A DNA stretch of 64,000 bases from Massospora cicadina. Taxonomy: Eukaryota > Entomophthoromycota > Entomophthoromycetes > Entomophthorales > Entomophthoraceae. This document shows, piece after piece, positions 1 through 11,567 of this stretch (position 1 is the stretch's first letter; each line of letters starts with the position of its first letter). Location: contig JAKSZP010009272.1 in NCBI GenBank assembly GCA_022478985.1, positions 162,272 through 226,271 on the forward strand, read 5' to 3'. Under the pieces are notes generated by a model that saw nothing but the letters and a program-made list of their open reading frames with translations, ran no database searches and was not told the DNA's origin. The translations under genes were made by a program, and so were the position numbers.

Positions 1-242
1 AGCCCCCAGATGTGAGCCATCTCCCTACAGACCACTTCTATTAATCCTACCATGATTGAAAAGGGGGAGGGGTGGGAGTGAGATGGCTTTGGGGAGGAAA
101 GCCATCATCGAGCACTTATTTATCATGAGGGCGAGGTCACCCAGCTGTGACAGAGGGTCCAAAAGGAGCCTTGGAGCCCCTCTTCATCCGGAAAGGGTGC
201 TGAACCCTATCCAGTTTCAAGAGCTGGTCCCCAAGACTTACA
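1..242 (-). repeat. E1 3' LTR (partial)
   Basis: About 90% identical by eye to 6,293-6,534. The shared part holds a block (GGCGAGGTCACCCAGCTGTG) whose relatives also occur in the LTRs at 29.6-32.2 kb and 39.3 kb. It ends at the conserved TTACA. The rest lies left of the window. Confidence 0.85.
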
Positions 243-375
243 CTACCATTCCCTTTTTTTGACATAGAGAATCCCACCCCTGGGGGAATGGACCAAGGCG
301 TAGTTCTTGTGGCGCTCCAATAACTATATGGCCAGAACAGCTGCGATCTTCTGAGGAGGGCGGGTGCAGTCAGGT

Positions 376-1900
376 GGGAGGTGTGGAATTACTCTATAAG
401 GTTCTTGAAGTTTGTACTATTGCGCGCATTAACCCAGTTGTTCTCATATGAGGGGTAACCTTTCCAGGCAACCAAGTACTGAATGGATTAGCAGGACCTT
501 TGGGAAGCTACAATGGCCTCTACCTCCACTTCCTGAGAATCCCTGATGACGATTGGCTCAGGGGATTTTGGCCCATTCCCCTTAAAGGGGGTCAGAAGAG
601 AGGTGGAAGACATTATGCTGCTTCCAGTGTGTGGGAAGTCTCAGGCGGTTGGCTTCATTGCCTAAATCCTTCTTGACCTCAAAGGGTCCTGAGCATTTTG
701 CCAAAAGCTTGCAAGTGGGGCCTTCATGGAGAGGTTGTGGGTATCCAACATGACAAGGGAACCAACCATGATCTCATGGCCTGGAAGAATCTTCTGATCA
801 GTGAACTTCTTGTAATCCTTGATGGACTTTGTCAAGTGTTTGTGGACCAGGCTGAGCATCTTGTGGAGAGAGCTCACATGGTCCTTGGCGGCTGGAACTG
901 CTGTGGAGAGTCAGGGACCAATCTGGAATGAGGGGTTGTACCCCAGAGTGGCCTCAAAGGGAGAAAAGTTGGTCGAGGAATGGAGGGAGTTGTTATATGC
1001 GAACTGTGCTAGGGGTAGATCCTTGCCACAGGTGTTTTGCAAGGCCGTTGTGTAGCAGCACAAGTACTGCTCCAGTACCTGATTCACCCGCTCAGTCTGC
1101 CCATCGGGCTGGGGGTGGTAGGCAGTGGATTGACAGGGCTTGATGCGAAGGGAGGGTCAACAGCTCTTCCCAGAACTGGGCCGTGAACTGGGGTCCCCTG
1201 TCACTCACTATCTCCTTGGGGAGACCAAACATGGCAAAGACATGATTGACAAATAAATTTGCGGTCTCTACCATAGTAATAGAAGAGAGGCAGGGATGAA
1301 GAGTGCCAACTTGGTAAACCAATCCATGACTACCATTATGGCATCATAACCACAGGAGGGTGGGAGCTCCATGATGAAATCCACTGAGAATGAGGTACAT
1401 GGCCTCTCAGCCTGCTGCAAGGGGTGTAACACTCCCTTCTTTCCAGAATGATTGGATTTTGCCTGGGCGCAGGTGACACAATGAGAGATTCAATTAGGAA
1501 TATCCTTTGAGGACCCAGGCCAGTTATAGGTTCTCTTTATGAGGTCGGCACACTTTCTGATACTGGGGTGGCCGCCAGTCTGGGAGATGTGGTGTTCCTC
1601 AATGACATGGCAGCATAAGGAAGGAGGAACCCAAACCTGACCATGGAACCAGATTGTTCCATCCTGCAAGGTATATGGGGTTTTCTTGCAGCGCATGGAC
1701 TCCAAATCAGCCAGAAGCTCAATTCCTTCAGGGCAGCAGTTTTGGGAAGCGAGGACACATGGGAGGAGTGGAGTGGCAGGGTCTACATCAGCAAACAATA
1801 CAGCTGGAGGAGCCGATAAGAGGAGTTGGGGAGGGGGCACCACCATCATAAGGTCCAAGGGGTCCTCCTCCCCATTGGGAACAGGGAGGGGTTGCGGCTG
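376..1900 (-). pseudogene. E1 integrase with C-terminal chromodomain (broken)
   Basis: Integrase pastes the cDNA into the host genome, and chromodomains of chromoviruses steer it to modified histone. Reading from high to low coordinates there is an HHCC zinc finger remnant (HH...GGHPS...) near 1,500-1,640. The catalytic core follows at 1,092-1,400, with [21 protein letters not shown] and [15 protein letters not shown], giving two Asp and the Glu of the D,D(35)E set. A GPY-like linker (LVMLDTHNLSMKAP) is at about 790. A chromodomain (EVEVEAIV, YLVAWKGYP, ENNWVNARN) is at about 376-537 with two in-frame stops. The frame changes several times. Typical fungal chromovirus layout, not functional. 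Confidence 0.85.
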
Positions 1901-1999
1901 AGAATGTCTGGCAAGATATTCAATGGACCCTGGATGAACTCATACTTAAACTGGAACTCACAGAGACCTTGATACGTGCGGGTCTACCAGTGTCCTAAC

Positions 2000-3150
2000 T
2001 TCTGAGGTTTACAGTAGTAGAGCAGTGCCTTATGGTCCATACAAACAGGTAACTTTGTGCAGGGCACCCTGCAGGAGATATCGCCAATGGGTAAGCGACC
2101 ACGCCACCGCCGCTAGCTCCTTATTGTATATTGGCCAAGCTTGCTCAGTTGTGGTAAACTTCTGTGAGTAATAGGCCACCGGGTGCTTAACTCCCTTGTG
2201 CTCCTGCAACAGCACAGCACCCACGGCCCTGATGAGGCATCGTAGGCTACTATGAAAGGCCAGGACATGTTGGAATGCCGCAGGACAGGGGCTGTGACAA
2301 ACACCTCCTTGATACCCTCAAACGCCTGCTGGAACTTGGGGGACCATTTAAAGGGATGTTCTTGCCGGTGAGGGGGTGCAATGGGGCTGCCAGCTGAGCG
2401 AGAGCTGAAGAAAATTTCCTCAAAAAGGTGACAGTCCCAAGAAAACTGTGAAGCTACTTTTGAGTGGTTAGGGTAAGCCAAGACTGAATGGCCTCCAGCT
2501 TGCTGGGGGGATGGTATACCCATCCTTTAAGACAGGATTTCCAAGGAAGGTAACCTCATCCCTGAAGAACTCGCACTTGGAGGGCTTTACAAATAGCCCT
2601 TCCTGGTGGATGGCTGCCACTACCACTTTGGGGTCCCTGATGGGCTGCTCAGGGTGGGGGAATGGACCAGGATGTCATCAATATAGGCCACCACACAAGA
2701 GAAATGCAAGTCCCCACCACATCGTCAATTAGGCATTGGAAGGTGGCTGGCACATTTTTCATACCAAACGGCATCACTCTGAACTGGAACAGCCCCTGGA
2801 GAGTGCGGATAGCTGTGAGCCACTCCTGTCCCCTCACCACCCTCACCTGATTAAAGGCATTCACCAGGTCAAACTATAAGAATATACGAGACTTGGCGAT
2901 GGCCTGTGCTATGCTCTGCTCTAAGGGCAAGGGGTATGGGTCCAGGACAGTGATGTTCTCAAGGTGTCCATAGTTGATGCAGAAGTGCAGGGACCCATCT
3001 GCTTTCCTGGAAAAAACTACGGGGGAGGCTATTAAAGAAGACTCCTTGACGATCCACCCCTTCTCTAGCATGTCGTCCAACCAACTGCCAAGAGCCCTAT
3101 CTTCTTCTTTGGTATAGGGGTAGAGGGGGCAGTTGATCTTGACTAGGTCA
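2000..3150 (-). pseudogene. E1 reverse transcriptase and RNase H (broken)
   Basis: RT copies element RNA and RNase H degrades the RNA strand. RT fingers are at 2,874-3,080 (SPVVFSRKADGSLHFCINYG, the usual 'R.CVDYR' region, with YGHLENITVLDPYPLP). The palm is at 2,649-2,864 (RVMPFGMKNVPATFQ) and the catalytic box YIDD is at 2,674-2,685. The connection and RNase H start are at 2,113-2,523, and RNase H (GAVLLQEHKGVKHPVAYYSQ, YNKELAAV) is at 2,030-2,224. Segments fall in at least three frames and the order matches the family exactly. Closest relatives in the window are E2, E6 and E7. Confidence 0.87.
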
Positions 3151-3327
3151 TCATCAAGTGGAACATCAAGTCATACTTGGAGTGGGATGGGAGCTTGGTT
3201 GCCAGGGACATGTCGAAGATGGCCTTGTATGGGGCTAGACAGGGGGAAAATCTGGAGGAAGTTCAGCTAGAATGGGATCCAGTGGGGCGATGAAACAAAG
3301 GGATGTACCCTGAGGAAGGGTTTTCAG

Positions 3328-3690
3328 CTAGGGAATCTCACCACTCAACTTTAGGTTTTTAAACAATAAGGATTTGGTGGCAAGATTGATGTGAACTTGC
3401 TGGTGGCGCCACCAGCCCACCCCCAAGATTACAGGGTAGAGCAAGTCCTCTACTGCTGAAAAACGGTCAATGAATACAAAGTCGTGAACCAAGAAGTGTA
3501 ATGGATGTTGGATGCGGCGGGACATCAAGGTCACAGACGAGAAGCCCATGATGAAGGAAGCTTTGTCCATCACTAGGTCCAAGGACTGTGCCACGCCAAG
3601 GTCAATGAAATTAACCACCGCCTCGGTGTCAACCAGGGCTTGCACCATGACTACCCCTGACTCCGAGGGAAAGGAAATAGGAAACATGAA
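3328..3690 (-). pseudogene. E1 retropepsin-like protease (Gly to Glu in the active site)
   Basis: Aspartic protease that would cut Gag-Pol into mature proteins. An open stretch of 119 codons reads VQALVDTEAVVNFID, clearly the retropepsin DTGA(V/A)xNFI motif with Gly changed to Glu. Downstream it has FLVHDFVFID and LYPVILGVGWW, the 'I.LG..WL' pair typical of chromovirus proteases. The Gly-to-Glu change should kill activity. It lies directly upstream of RT, with Gag further upstream. Confidence 0.8.
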
Positions 3691-3699
3691 GTATGCTTG

Positions 3700-5440
3700 G
3701 TCCTCTTTATTGGGGTGAGCTAGCTAAAGGGCACCCAAGGAGGGGCCATAACCCAACATCAGAAGAGACTGAACTGGATCCGCAGGGTTGGGGTGCGGCT
3801 GATCTGGGGTCTCTAACACTTCCTTGTTCCACTTGGGTAGATGGGGGTTAAAACGCACAACCCCCCACTCCATCAGGGGTAATGTGGGTTCACCCTGGGG
3901 GATGATATCAACACTGAGCAGCCTCTAAACACTGGAGGATGATCTCATCACACTGAACAGACTCCAGACACTGGGGGCCCAATGATACAGCCTCCTGATC
4001 TGGGCTGGGGGCCAGCAGTATCATAAGCAGGGTTCCCTTTGGGGGAAGTTAACTGAGGAAGCCCCTGGGGGGAGCAAAGGGCAGCAAGACCAGGGGGACG
4101 CTTCCCTTGGCCGCGCCCACTGGCAGAGGGAGGGTCATTATGGGGTGCCTCGGGGGCAACAATGGGGCATGCGGGGTCATGCCAGGGCCTGGGCTCAATT
4201 GCACAGGCTACAGAAAATGCAACCTCTAAAGATCCAGGGATAGGATCCCAAGCGGTATGGGCCGCCACAGTGGGGTCCAGGGCCGCGCGGAATGCAGAGA
4301 CTGCAATTTTGACCAGGATGGGAACCATTGGAGACAGACCGTGAAGACCTCAATCAAGGAGGGCAGGTCCATGGCTGCCTGTCCCAAAGTAAACAAGCGG
4401 AGGAGGCGCGCTGGTCTTGACTCAGGGGCCTGGACCGCTGAGGTAACCAACGCCAACAAGGGGGTGGGGTTGCCCAGCTTGGCAGCAGAGCGGAGCACTC
4501 CCTGACCCAACAGCGGGCATCCCCATCCAGGGCATCAAGGAGGTCACGCTCTGCTGTGCATCAGAGGGAAGTGGGGACTTCCCCCATTAGCAGTGAGGCG
4601 CACCTGGATCTCTGCCAGGACGCCCAGGACTTGATCTGCCACCTCATCAGAGGGGACAGGGGGAACCACCAACCCTGTTGTGTTCACTACAGGGGCAACG
4701 CTCTCTAATGGTGCATGGCGGGCTGGGGACCAGTTCAGCCAAGCCTGGCAGTAGGCCCAGATGAATGAGGCTACCGCCCAGCAATAGAAGGCCTGGTCAC
4801 AAAGGTAAAGCACGCTCAGAGTAAGGGCATAGGCCAGCGCATCACCCATCCCAGCGAGGAGGGTGGAGAAGGCCAAAACTAGTGATCAGTTCATTATGTC
4901 ACAGATATGGCTAAGAAGTACTAGACTGTGCTCACAGTCTGGGTGCGCAAGCACTCAGTGGAGGCCCCAGAAAGCCAGAGGCATAATGGTCCGGGTGACT
5001 AATATAAGTGGGGATCTACAGGACACGTGAGGGAAGCAAACGTTCAGTAATGTACTGAAGGCCCCCAAGGCAAACCAGATGGTTGCGTTGGGGGCAACTG
5101 CAGAGTCTTATGGGGTAACCCCCAAGGGTGGAAGAGGCAGGTAGGATGACGACTCCTCCAGGGTTCACAGTTGCTGGCCTCCAGAATTTGAAAGGGAGGC
5201 TTGTGCACCAGTGGGAGGCAGCACAGAGACCGCCACGTTGTTGGGTATGGGTAGAAGTGTGGGAAACCCCATGAGAGGGGCTAGGACTAAATTTCCCCTG
5301 ACAGGGACACTCTAGGTCCCGCTGGTGAGCTGGACCCACAGTGGCAGGGGCGGCTATGAAAGCTGAACCCACATGTGGCGGCCCAGGGATGCCTTGGGGC
5401 TGCTCCCACTGGGGAGCAGATTTGGTGGATTCAGCGCCCA
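3700..5440 (-). pseudogene. E1 gag remnant
   Basis: Minus-strand open fragments at 3,948-4,328, 4,226-4,510, 4,544-4,876 and 5,016-5,441 fill the space between the 5' LTR and the protease, where Gag belongs. Hydrophobic helical stretches (4,544-4,876) and Pro-rich, low-complexity stretches (3,948-4,328 and 5,016-5,441) fit a decayed capsid and linker. I see no clean CCHC knuckle, and sequence alone does not identify a Gag domain. The call rests on position. Confidence 0.5.
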
Positions 5441-5543
5441 AACGAACAGAAGGTACTCCATTTAATGGACATGAGGAAATGAACAGAACAGTGGGCTCAC
5501 CTTTGGGGGTGGGCCAGATTATCGAGTCTATGATCTGCTGCTA

Positions 5544-6534
5544 TGTGGCAGGATCAAGTGACTGAAAAATCCAGTCAGCGATCATCAGGAAAATGATTTT
5601 GGTGATGGCACAATTCATTGGATCAATTGACAGAAGCATCTTAAAGTTGTGTTAAAGCAGATGGAGTCCATGGAAAACTAGGCAGATTATCAGACTTTAT
5701 TTCAAAAAAGGCAAAAAAAGGTGAACTGTCAACTGGCCCCACCAAAAGCAGTTGCCTTTTAAATGGTGCAATAGGCCTGGGAAGTATTGGGGGATTGATT
5801 ATTCAGGGAATGAGAAGGGGATTTGGTTGGCTAGCTCGGAGGGGGGTGAAAGGTGGCTCCCAATTCAGAAAAAGCTTAGAATTTTTTTGCAAAATTTTCA
5901 ACTTCTTAAGACCAAGCCAAATTGATACTGCCGATCTGGATCCCAATGACTCAAATCAGCTGATTCACACAGCTGGAGCGTTCCAGATTTGTCTCAGAAG
6001 GCTGGGGTCCATGGATCAGGTTTTTTTCAATTTGGGCCAATCCCATGATTGGGTGGCTCAAATAATCCAAACTTCCTGGATCTGCCTCAGAATGTCAAAC
6101 CCAATAATTTGAGCTGTTCAGAACTGGGTTTCTGATCTGAGCCATGTTCCAATTTGGATTCTGAAGCCGGCCAGCCCAGCCCAGCTCCCCCAGTCCAAAA
6201 ATTACCGGCCAGGCTCTGACATTGGGAATTGCAATTTCTTCAATCTTTGGCCATAGCTTGCCTGGGGAGTGGGTGGCCTCAGGGCCCTCTACAAGCCCCC
6301 TGATGTGAGCCATCTCCATGAAGACCCCTTCTATCAATCCTACCAGGATTGAAGAGGGGGAGGGGTGGGAGTGAGATGGCTTTGGGGAGGAAAGCCATCA
6401 CCAAGCGCTCATTTATCACATGGGCGAGGTCACCCAGCTGTGACAGAGGGTCCACGGGAGCCTTGGAGCCCCTCTTCATCCGGAAAGGGTGCTGAGCCCT
6501 ATCCAGTTTCAAGGGCTGGTCCCCAAGATTTACA
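5544..6534 (-). repeat. E1 5' LTR
   Basis: Right copy of the LTR, about 990 bp. Its outer end matches 1-242. Its inner end (TGTGGCAGGATCAAGTGACT on the plus strand) resembles the inner end of the related LTRs at 29,645, 30,381 and 40,269, which read TGTCAGG. No TGG-type tRNA primer site is visible directly inside. Open stretches within it on either strand are not genes. Confidence 0.75.
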
Positions 6535-6539
6535 GCACT

Positions 6540-7560
6540 GGCCATATGTCACAGCCTCTATAGGCTCTCCACCTTTTTCTTGCTTAGCTTATGGTTGGTG
6601 CATCTTGGCGTTATTCTCACTACCTTCAACTGGGAAGTGCCCACCTTTCTTGCTCATGTCTGGTAGAATTAGACAATTCATGATCTGGATGTTGTAATAA
6701 CCAACATTTCCCTGAATTACTGAAAACAATTTAAAATGATTTTTTTCCTGACACTGCACTTGGATGGTGCATGTTTGATCATCAATGAAGGGCCTAATGG
6801 TGATGGCCTAAAATAACGATACACAAACTGTCGCCAAACTAAGTATGGGATCATTCAAGGCCCAAAACGAGTTTTATAATGCTAATTTCTTATATGAAAA
6901 TGATAAAACATCATCTCTTGTGGATCTAGTTTGTAATCCATTTCAGTATATCAGATCACTCCAGAGAACCCACGCTTGATTTCTATCATGATCTGCAGAG
7001 CACAGGCGGTTAAAAAGGAGTTACTTTTATAATATAAAAATGTTTATACACCTGCTGAAGATATGGTGGAAAATGTGTGGCCTTAGTAGTAATAAATGTG
7101 GCCAATTATACATCTCCATTTTATGATGCAAAAACATACCCTGGAGGCATATTTATGCCTGAGGAAGACATTTCTGGTAAAGTTTTGGTGTTCTCTGCTT
7201 TTAATAAAGACCATTTGGGATATTTTTTGTTGACTGCTACCCTTTTATACCCTTCATGGAAAATCAGCACAACTATATTGGTTGATACAGGAGCCACTGA
7301 GAATTTTATTGACCAAGACCTAGCTGACTATCTTGAGTTGAGTTAATTGCCAGGTGGTATGGATTGGGGAGGGGCTTCTTAGGGTATTCCCACGCTGAAA
7401 GTTCTGGGATTGATGAAGTATCAAGTTGGCAAATATCATCTGGTGAACCGCTTCCAAGAGAATGAAAAAAATTATGCACCCCATGACTTTGAGAGTAGAG
7501 TGGTGGCAAAAGTTTGACGTCAGTACCAACTTGATAGACAATACCTAATCCTTAACTTTG
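6540..7560 (+). pseudogene. E2 gag tail and protease
   Basis: The stretch 6,590-6,720 aligns by eye with the gag remnant of E7 (for example CATCTTGG, CAACTGGGAAGT and CCCACC in the same order). The protease lies at 7,077-7,420: VDTGATENFIDQDLADYLELS keeps the full DTGA-x-NFID retropepsin signature, then a stop, then the GG.. ..GIPTLKV stretch shared with E6. This is the best preserved protease active site among the chromoviruses here, but the frame is broken at once. Confidence 0.75.
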
Positions 7561-7839
7561 AAGAATGGTCATATATTAGTTGTCCCCTTGTCTGAGGCTA
7601 ATTCTCAGGGTGATCTGCCCCACTAACCAATATCCACACTCTCAGTCTTTCCCCATTGCTAAAGCCTTCTCTGGAGGTACCCTTACCTTCCTGTTTGGAT
7701 GGGCTAGAATCTTGTTTGATGTGGCTTCAGAAAATGTAATACCAGCTAATTCAGAGTTTAAATGCATGTTCAAGTCACTGTTGATATGGTGCGTATATCT
7801 TCTCCATATTTAACCTTTGACTGTATGGTAGAAAGCGGC

Positions 7840-9110
7840 CTTATATGTGTGGGTTTAAAGAGCATTTAGCTAAAGGCGCAAAAATACAGCGGACCACCCC
7901 AGTATGCTCCCTACTTCTCTTTGTAGAGAAGGCCAATGGTACATTATGCCCATGAGTAGATTATGGAAATCTTAACAAAGTCACAGTACCATAATTACAT
8001 CCCATTATGGTGGACTCAAAGATTTCTCGCTTTGTGGAGAGGGTGAAACTCTTCTCTAAACTGGATTTTTTAAACGCGTTCAATCAGATCTGGACCAAGA
8101 AGAGCCTGTAGTGGCTGACCACATTTCATATCAGAAAACAAATTTTACAGTTTTGGGTTATGTCCTTTGGGCTTAAAGTTTCCCCAGCTATCTTTCAACG
8201 CAGTATTGATGCAGCTTTGGGGGACCTTCTGGGTGTGTGCGTGGTGGCTTAAATGGATGTTATTCTGGTGTTTCTCTCCAATCATGAGTCCCATTCAGTA
8301 CACCTTTGGCAAGTGGTGGAGGGGTTAAGGGCAGCCAACCTTAAGCTGAAAATCAGTAAGTGTGAATTCTTCAAGTTCCAGGTTACCTTCCTGGGCAACG
8401 TCAAGTTTGACAAAGGCCACAAGATAACTTCAGACAAGGAGAAGGAGACTTGTGAGTGGCCCACCCCAACTTTAGTCAAAGAATTGAGAAAATTTTGGGG
8501 ATGTGTACGTTCCTTAAGAAAAATACCCAATCTTTCTGAGGTAGCGGCGCCTCTGTGTAAGGTGAGTGGAGCAAAGTGCTCTAGTGGTCCCTTATTTTGC
8601 AGGATGCCTTCCAGGCAGTAAAGTGCATTAAGTTGTCCATGTCCATCCTTCACCATGTAGATCTCATAAAGGAGTTCATTGTGGCTACTGATGCCTCCAA
8701 CTTTGCCATAGCGGCAGCCTTATTATAAGTAAGCAAGGATGGAATAGAGCATCTCGGGATACTTTTCCAGGAAAATGTCTCAACCAGAGATAAACTACAG
8801 CGTTTATGACAAGGAGTTATTGTCAGTAGTTGAGGTGCTTACCTATTGGCATTATCACTTACATGGCTCATCCTAACTATTCCATGTTTGTGCAGAAACC
8901 CATGCCTTGTTGCACTACTGCTCACCTCATGTCTTGAATCCACTGAAAACCCGCTGGCATGAGACCCTGGCCCAATTTGTGTCTAATTATGAATTTGCAA
9001 AGGGCAAGGAGAATGGTTTGGCGGATACTTTGAGCCAAAACTCTGCACTAGCTCCCAATCCTAAAGAAATAGAGGTACATATTACCCACTTGGTAATTCT
9101 GCAAGGTTAG
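7840..9110 (+). pseudogene. E2 reverse transcriptase and RNase H
   Basis: RT starts near 7,900 (LLLFVEKANGTLCP, then VDYGNLNKVTVP). The palm has KLDFLNAFNQI and MSFGLKVSPAIFQRSIDAAL. The catalytic YMDD is decayed to stop-M-D-V near 8,250. The thumb (KCEFFKFQVTFLGN, GHKITSDKEK) is open at 8,253-8,621. RNase H follows from 8,660 (FIVATDASNFAIAAALL) to 9,110 (HYCSPHVLNPLKTRWHETL, FAKGKENGLADTLS). Several stops and shifts are present. The loss of YMDD makes it dead. Confidence 0.83.
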
Positions 9111-9114
9111 ATTA

Positions 9115-10640
9115 TGTCACAACTTTCTTATCCCTTGGCCCATGATCCAGAGCTTGTTCTCTGGAGAATGCGGTGAAATATGGTATGTTCAGAAAGGTAG
9201 TCCTTTCACAGCCTTTGTTGGCCGAGTATAATATGGTCCTTGCCAAGAATGAATTAAATCAGGAGGGCATTACCAGAGGTTACTAAGTGAAGGATGAGAT
9301 GGTGTGGTTTCAGGGGCCTATGGGTTTCTGCCAGACCACTTCACCTGAAAAATTATTCTGGACTATCATGGCGGAATCACAGTTGGCCATACTGGGAAGG
9401 CAAAGACTCTGGAGCTAATTCATCACACTTACAATTAGAAGTGGTTATCCACGCAGGTGGCCAGGTATTGTAAGGAGTGCCTTGTCTGCAACCAAATGAA
9501 TCCAAATTGCCAGCTACTTGTGGGGTCGTTGGTACCAAAATTAAAAAGGCTGAATGGCCTTGGACTTCTTTATTGGTGGATTTTATTATGAAATTACATG
9601 TATATGATAGCTACAATGCTATCATGGTAGTGGTGGACTAATTTACAAAGTTCACCGACTTTATTCCATGCAGAAACATGGCAATTGCGGGTGAGATGGC
9701 AAGGTTCTTCATCTATCATATGCTTTCTCTTAATGGGGTCCCCCAAGAAATAATCAGCAAACATGGGCCCCAGTTTACCTTTGTCTTTTAAGAAGAGTTG
9801 TATAAGGCTCTTCAGATTCGCCCTTGCTGTTCATCTACCATCAACCCTAATCAGATGGGAAGACTGAACGAGTGAACCAGTGCTTGGAATAGTTACTGTG
9901 GTGTTACACTGCCGTAATCATTCAGATTGGGCTTCTCACCTTCCCATGGCCCAGTTTAGTATAGCAAAACTTGACATGCGTCTATTGGTTTTTATTTTAA
10001 GCTAACCATGGGTTTAACCCACCTTCAACTTGAAGCCCAATTGCGGATCCAAAGTTGAAACAGTGGTGGATTTTGCTAAGACTATCAAGAAAGTTTACAG
10101 GGAGTTTCCACAAATTGGGAGTCAGCAATGCAAGTTTATAAGAAAACGCCAATGGAAAGAGATGGGTAGGTCCTGCATGCAAGGAAGAAAAACTCATGAT
10201 GCTTGATACTAAAAACATCCATACCAAGTAGCCATGTAAAAAGTTGGGATCAAAGTGAATTGTGCCTTACCGCGTTGTCAGAAAGGTGGGCCACGCCTCA
10301 TAACAGTTGGATCTCCCTCCCTCATTATGGATCTTTGCATTCTTTTATAAAAGAGAGCTGACGTTGTTTGAGGGCCTCCAACCAGAGAACCCAGAGGCTT
10401 ATCTTGTGGATGGGACGACAGAGTGTGAAGTGGAAGAAATTTAGCCTCCCAAAGAGTCAGAAGAAGGCTTGAGTACCTAGTATCCTGGAAGATATTTGAT
10501 GCAGCAGATTACAGTTAGGTATTAGCATGCAACGGCATCCATGCCCAGGATCTGATCAAAGTTTACTCTGAGCGTTTTTCCAAGGCTGCAGGACCCAAGC
10601 CGCAGAAAAATCTGCTGCTATGAAATTGGCCCCAGCCCAA
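9115..10640 (+). pseudogene. E2 integrase with chromodomain
   Basis: Order is zinc-finger remnant near 9,330-9,480, catalytic core at 9,590-9,850 (YNAIMVVVD, FTKFTDFIPCRN, GVPQEIISKHGPQFTFVF, so the second Asp is replaced in SKHGP), linker at 10,240-10,400 (VPYRVVRKVGHAS, QLDLPPSLW), then a chromodomain at about 10,420-10,600. The chromodomain reads RLEYLVSWK, FDAAD and, after a stop, HAQDLIKVYSERFSKAAG. The chromodomain helix is well preserved although upstream frames are broken. It is very close to that of E7. Confidence 0.82.
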
Positions 10641-10702
10641 AAAAACTTTTCCCTGGAAAAAGCCCCTGGAGGGGGGTGGATTCCCAAAAGAATGATAGGG
10701 TA

Positions 10703-11508
10703 ATGTCATGGCTTAATGACATGATTGAGGGAACTAACTGTAAAGATAAAGATGGTCATCAGGAGTTCAAGAAGTTAAGTTATCAGGACTCCCTGACCTC
10801 AAAGATGCCCTGGACCAACACTGGGTTCAGGAAAGATATGCCAAGTTTGGTTCTAGGAATGTGCGTGATGCTTGGCACTGCTTTACATTAAGGGCGTTAA
10901 GATGCACCAGCTATATCAGTAAATATGATGTTTTGATTTTGTTACTTAGTAAACGTGGTTTTGAAACCCATTTGATTTTTGATATTGCTAAAACAAAACA
11001 TTCTTACCTGCAAAAAAGCTTGACTTTGGTCAATATCAAACTATAGTACCCAGGCCAATGGTAGTGTGCATCTATTGGCTTACTTATGATTAGCACTGTT
11101 CCCTCAGATGACAATTCCCCCCAATTGTTTAAGTATGTTTTCTTGAGACCAACCTTCCTCATTGGTTGACTTTTCTAGTGAAAAATCCTATTATGTTTAC
11201 ATTTTTTTATAATGGTTCCTTGGGTGAACCTGTACATGGACCTCCTTAAGGAGGCCTCCAACAACGTTGGTCATTTTATTTTACAAAGATAGCTACCAAA
11301 TATGATGCCCCGTTGGGCAGCCCTAGTCCCCTCCAGATTGAGGCACCCGAGCACTTCAGCACAGATCTCCACTTGGTTATGGACTCTCCTTTAAGATTCA
11401 ACCAAATTTTGTTGTTCAGTGTTTTCTACTACTATATAACACAGTGTACGTCCTTGCCCTGAGTCCATCTTGCTCTGGCATCCTCAACGGTGCCCTGTTT
11501 ACTATATT
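10703..11508 (+). repeat. E2 3' LTR, left part
   Basis: Begins TGTCATGGCTTAATGACAT, matching the starts of the LTRs at 27,708 and 43,621 and the minus-strand LTRs of E7. It contains TTGGTTGACT at 11,162-11,171, an exact complement of the E7 primer site, so transcription probably starts about there. It is interrupted by the LINE at 11,508. Confidence 0.85.
11494..11508. repeat. Target-site duplication of the LINE, left copy
   Basis: CCTGTTTACTATATT, identical (15/15) to 16,790-16,804. It lies inside the E2 LTR, so the LINE arrived after E2. Confidence 0.93.
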
Positions 11509-11567
11509 TAAATTTTAAATTAATTGCGAGGAAGGTTGACCATGGGACGGACACTTCTGAATATGAC

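Larger units (their letters stand above)
1..6534 (-). mobile_element. E1: Ty3 chromovirus, LTRs at both ends, left one cut by window start
   Basis: Two near-identical direct repeats (1-242 and about 6,293-6,534) bracket gag, protease, RT, RNase H, integrase and a chromodomain, all reading on the minus strand. Gene order PR-RT-RH-IN is that of Ty3 elements, and the chromodomain marks it as a chromovirus. LTRs begin (minus strand) TGTAAGTC or TGTAAATC. A purine-rich tract (A7 then GGGAATGG) lies just inside the left LTR, as expected for a polypurine tract. All ORFs carry stops or shifts, so it is inactive. The sequence to the right of 6,534 is the interior of another chromovirus (E2), so E1 probably inserted into E2. 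The matching duplication on the left lies outside the window. Confidence 0.88.

Noticed and set aside
4160..4230. Zinc knuckle in E1 gag
   Set aside because: Cys and His residues occur (CAIEPRPWHDPAC) but spacing does not fit CX2CX4HX4C.
5500..5543. tRNA-type primer site for E1
   Set aside because: No TGG directly inside the LTR. The nearest TGG is about 30 nt away. A self-priming pair was not found either.
5795..6112. 105-codon plus-strand ORF
   Set aside because: Lies wholly in the E1 5' LTR, opposite to the element. No motif. Chance ORF.
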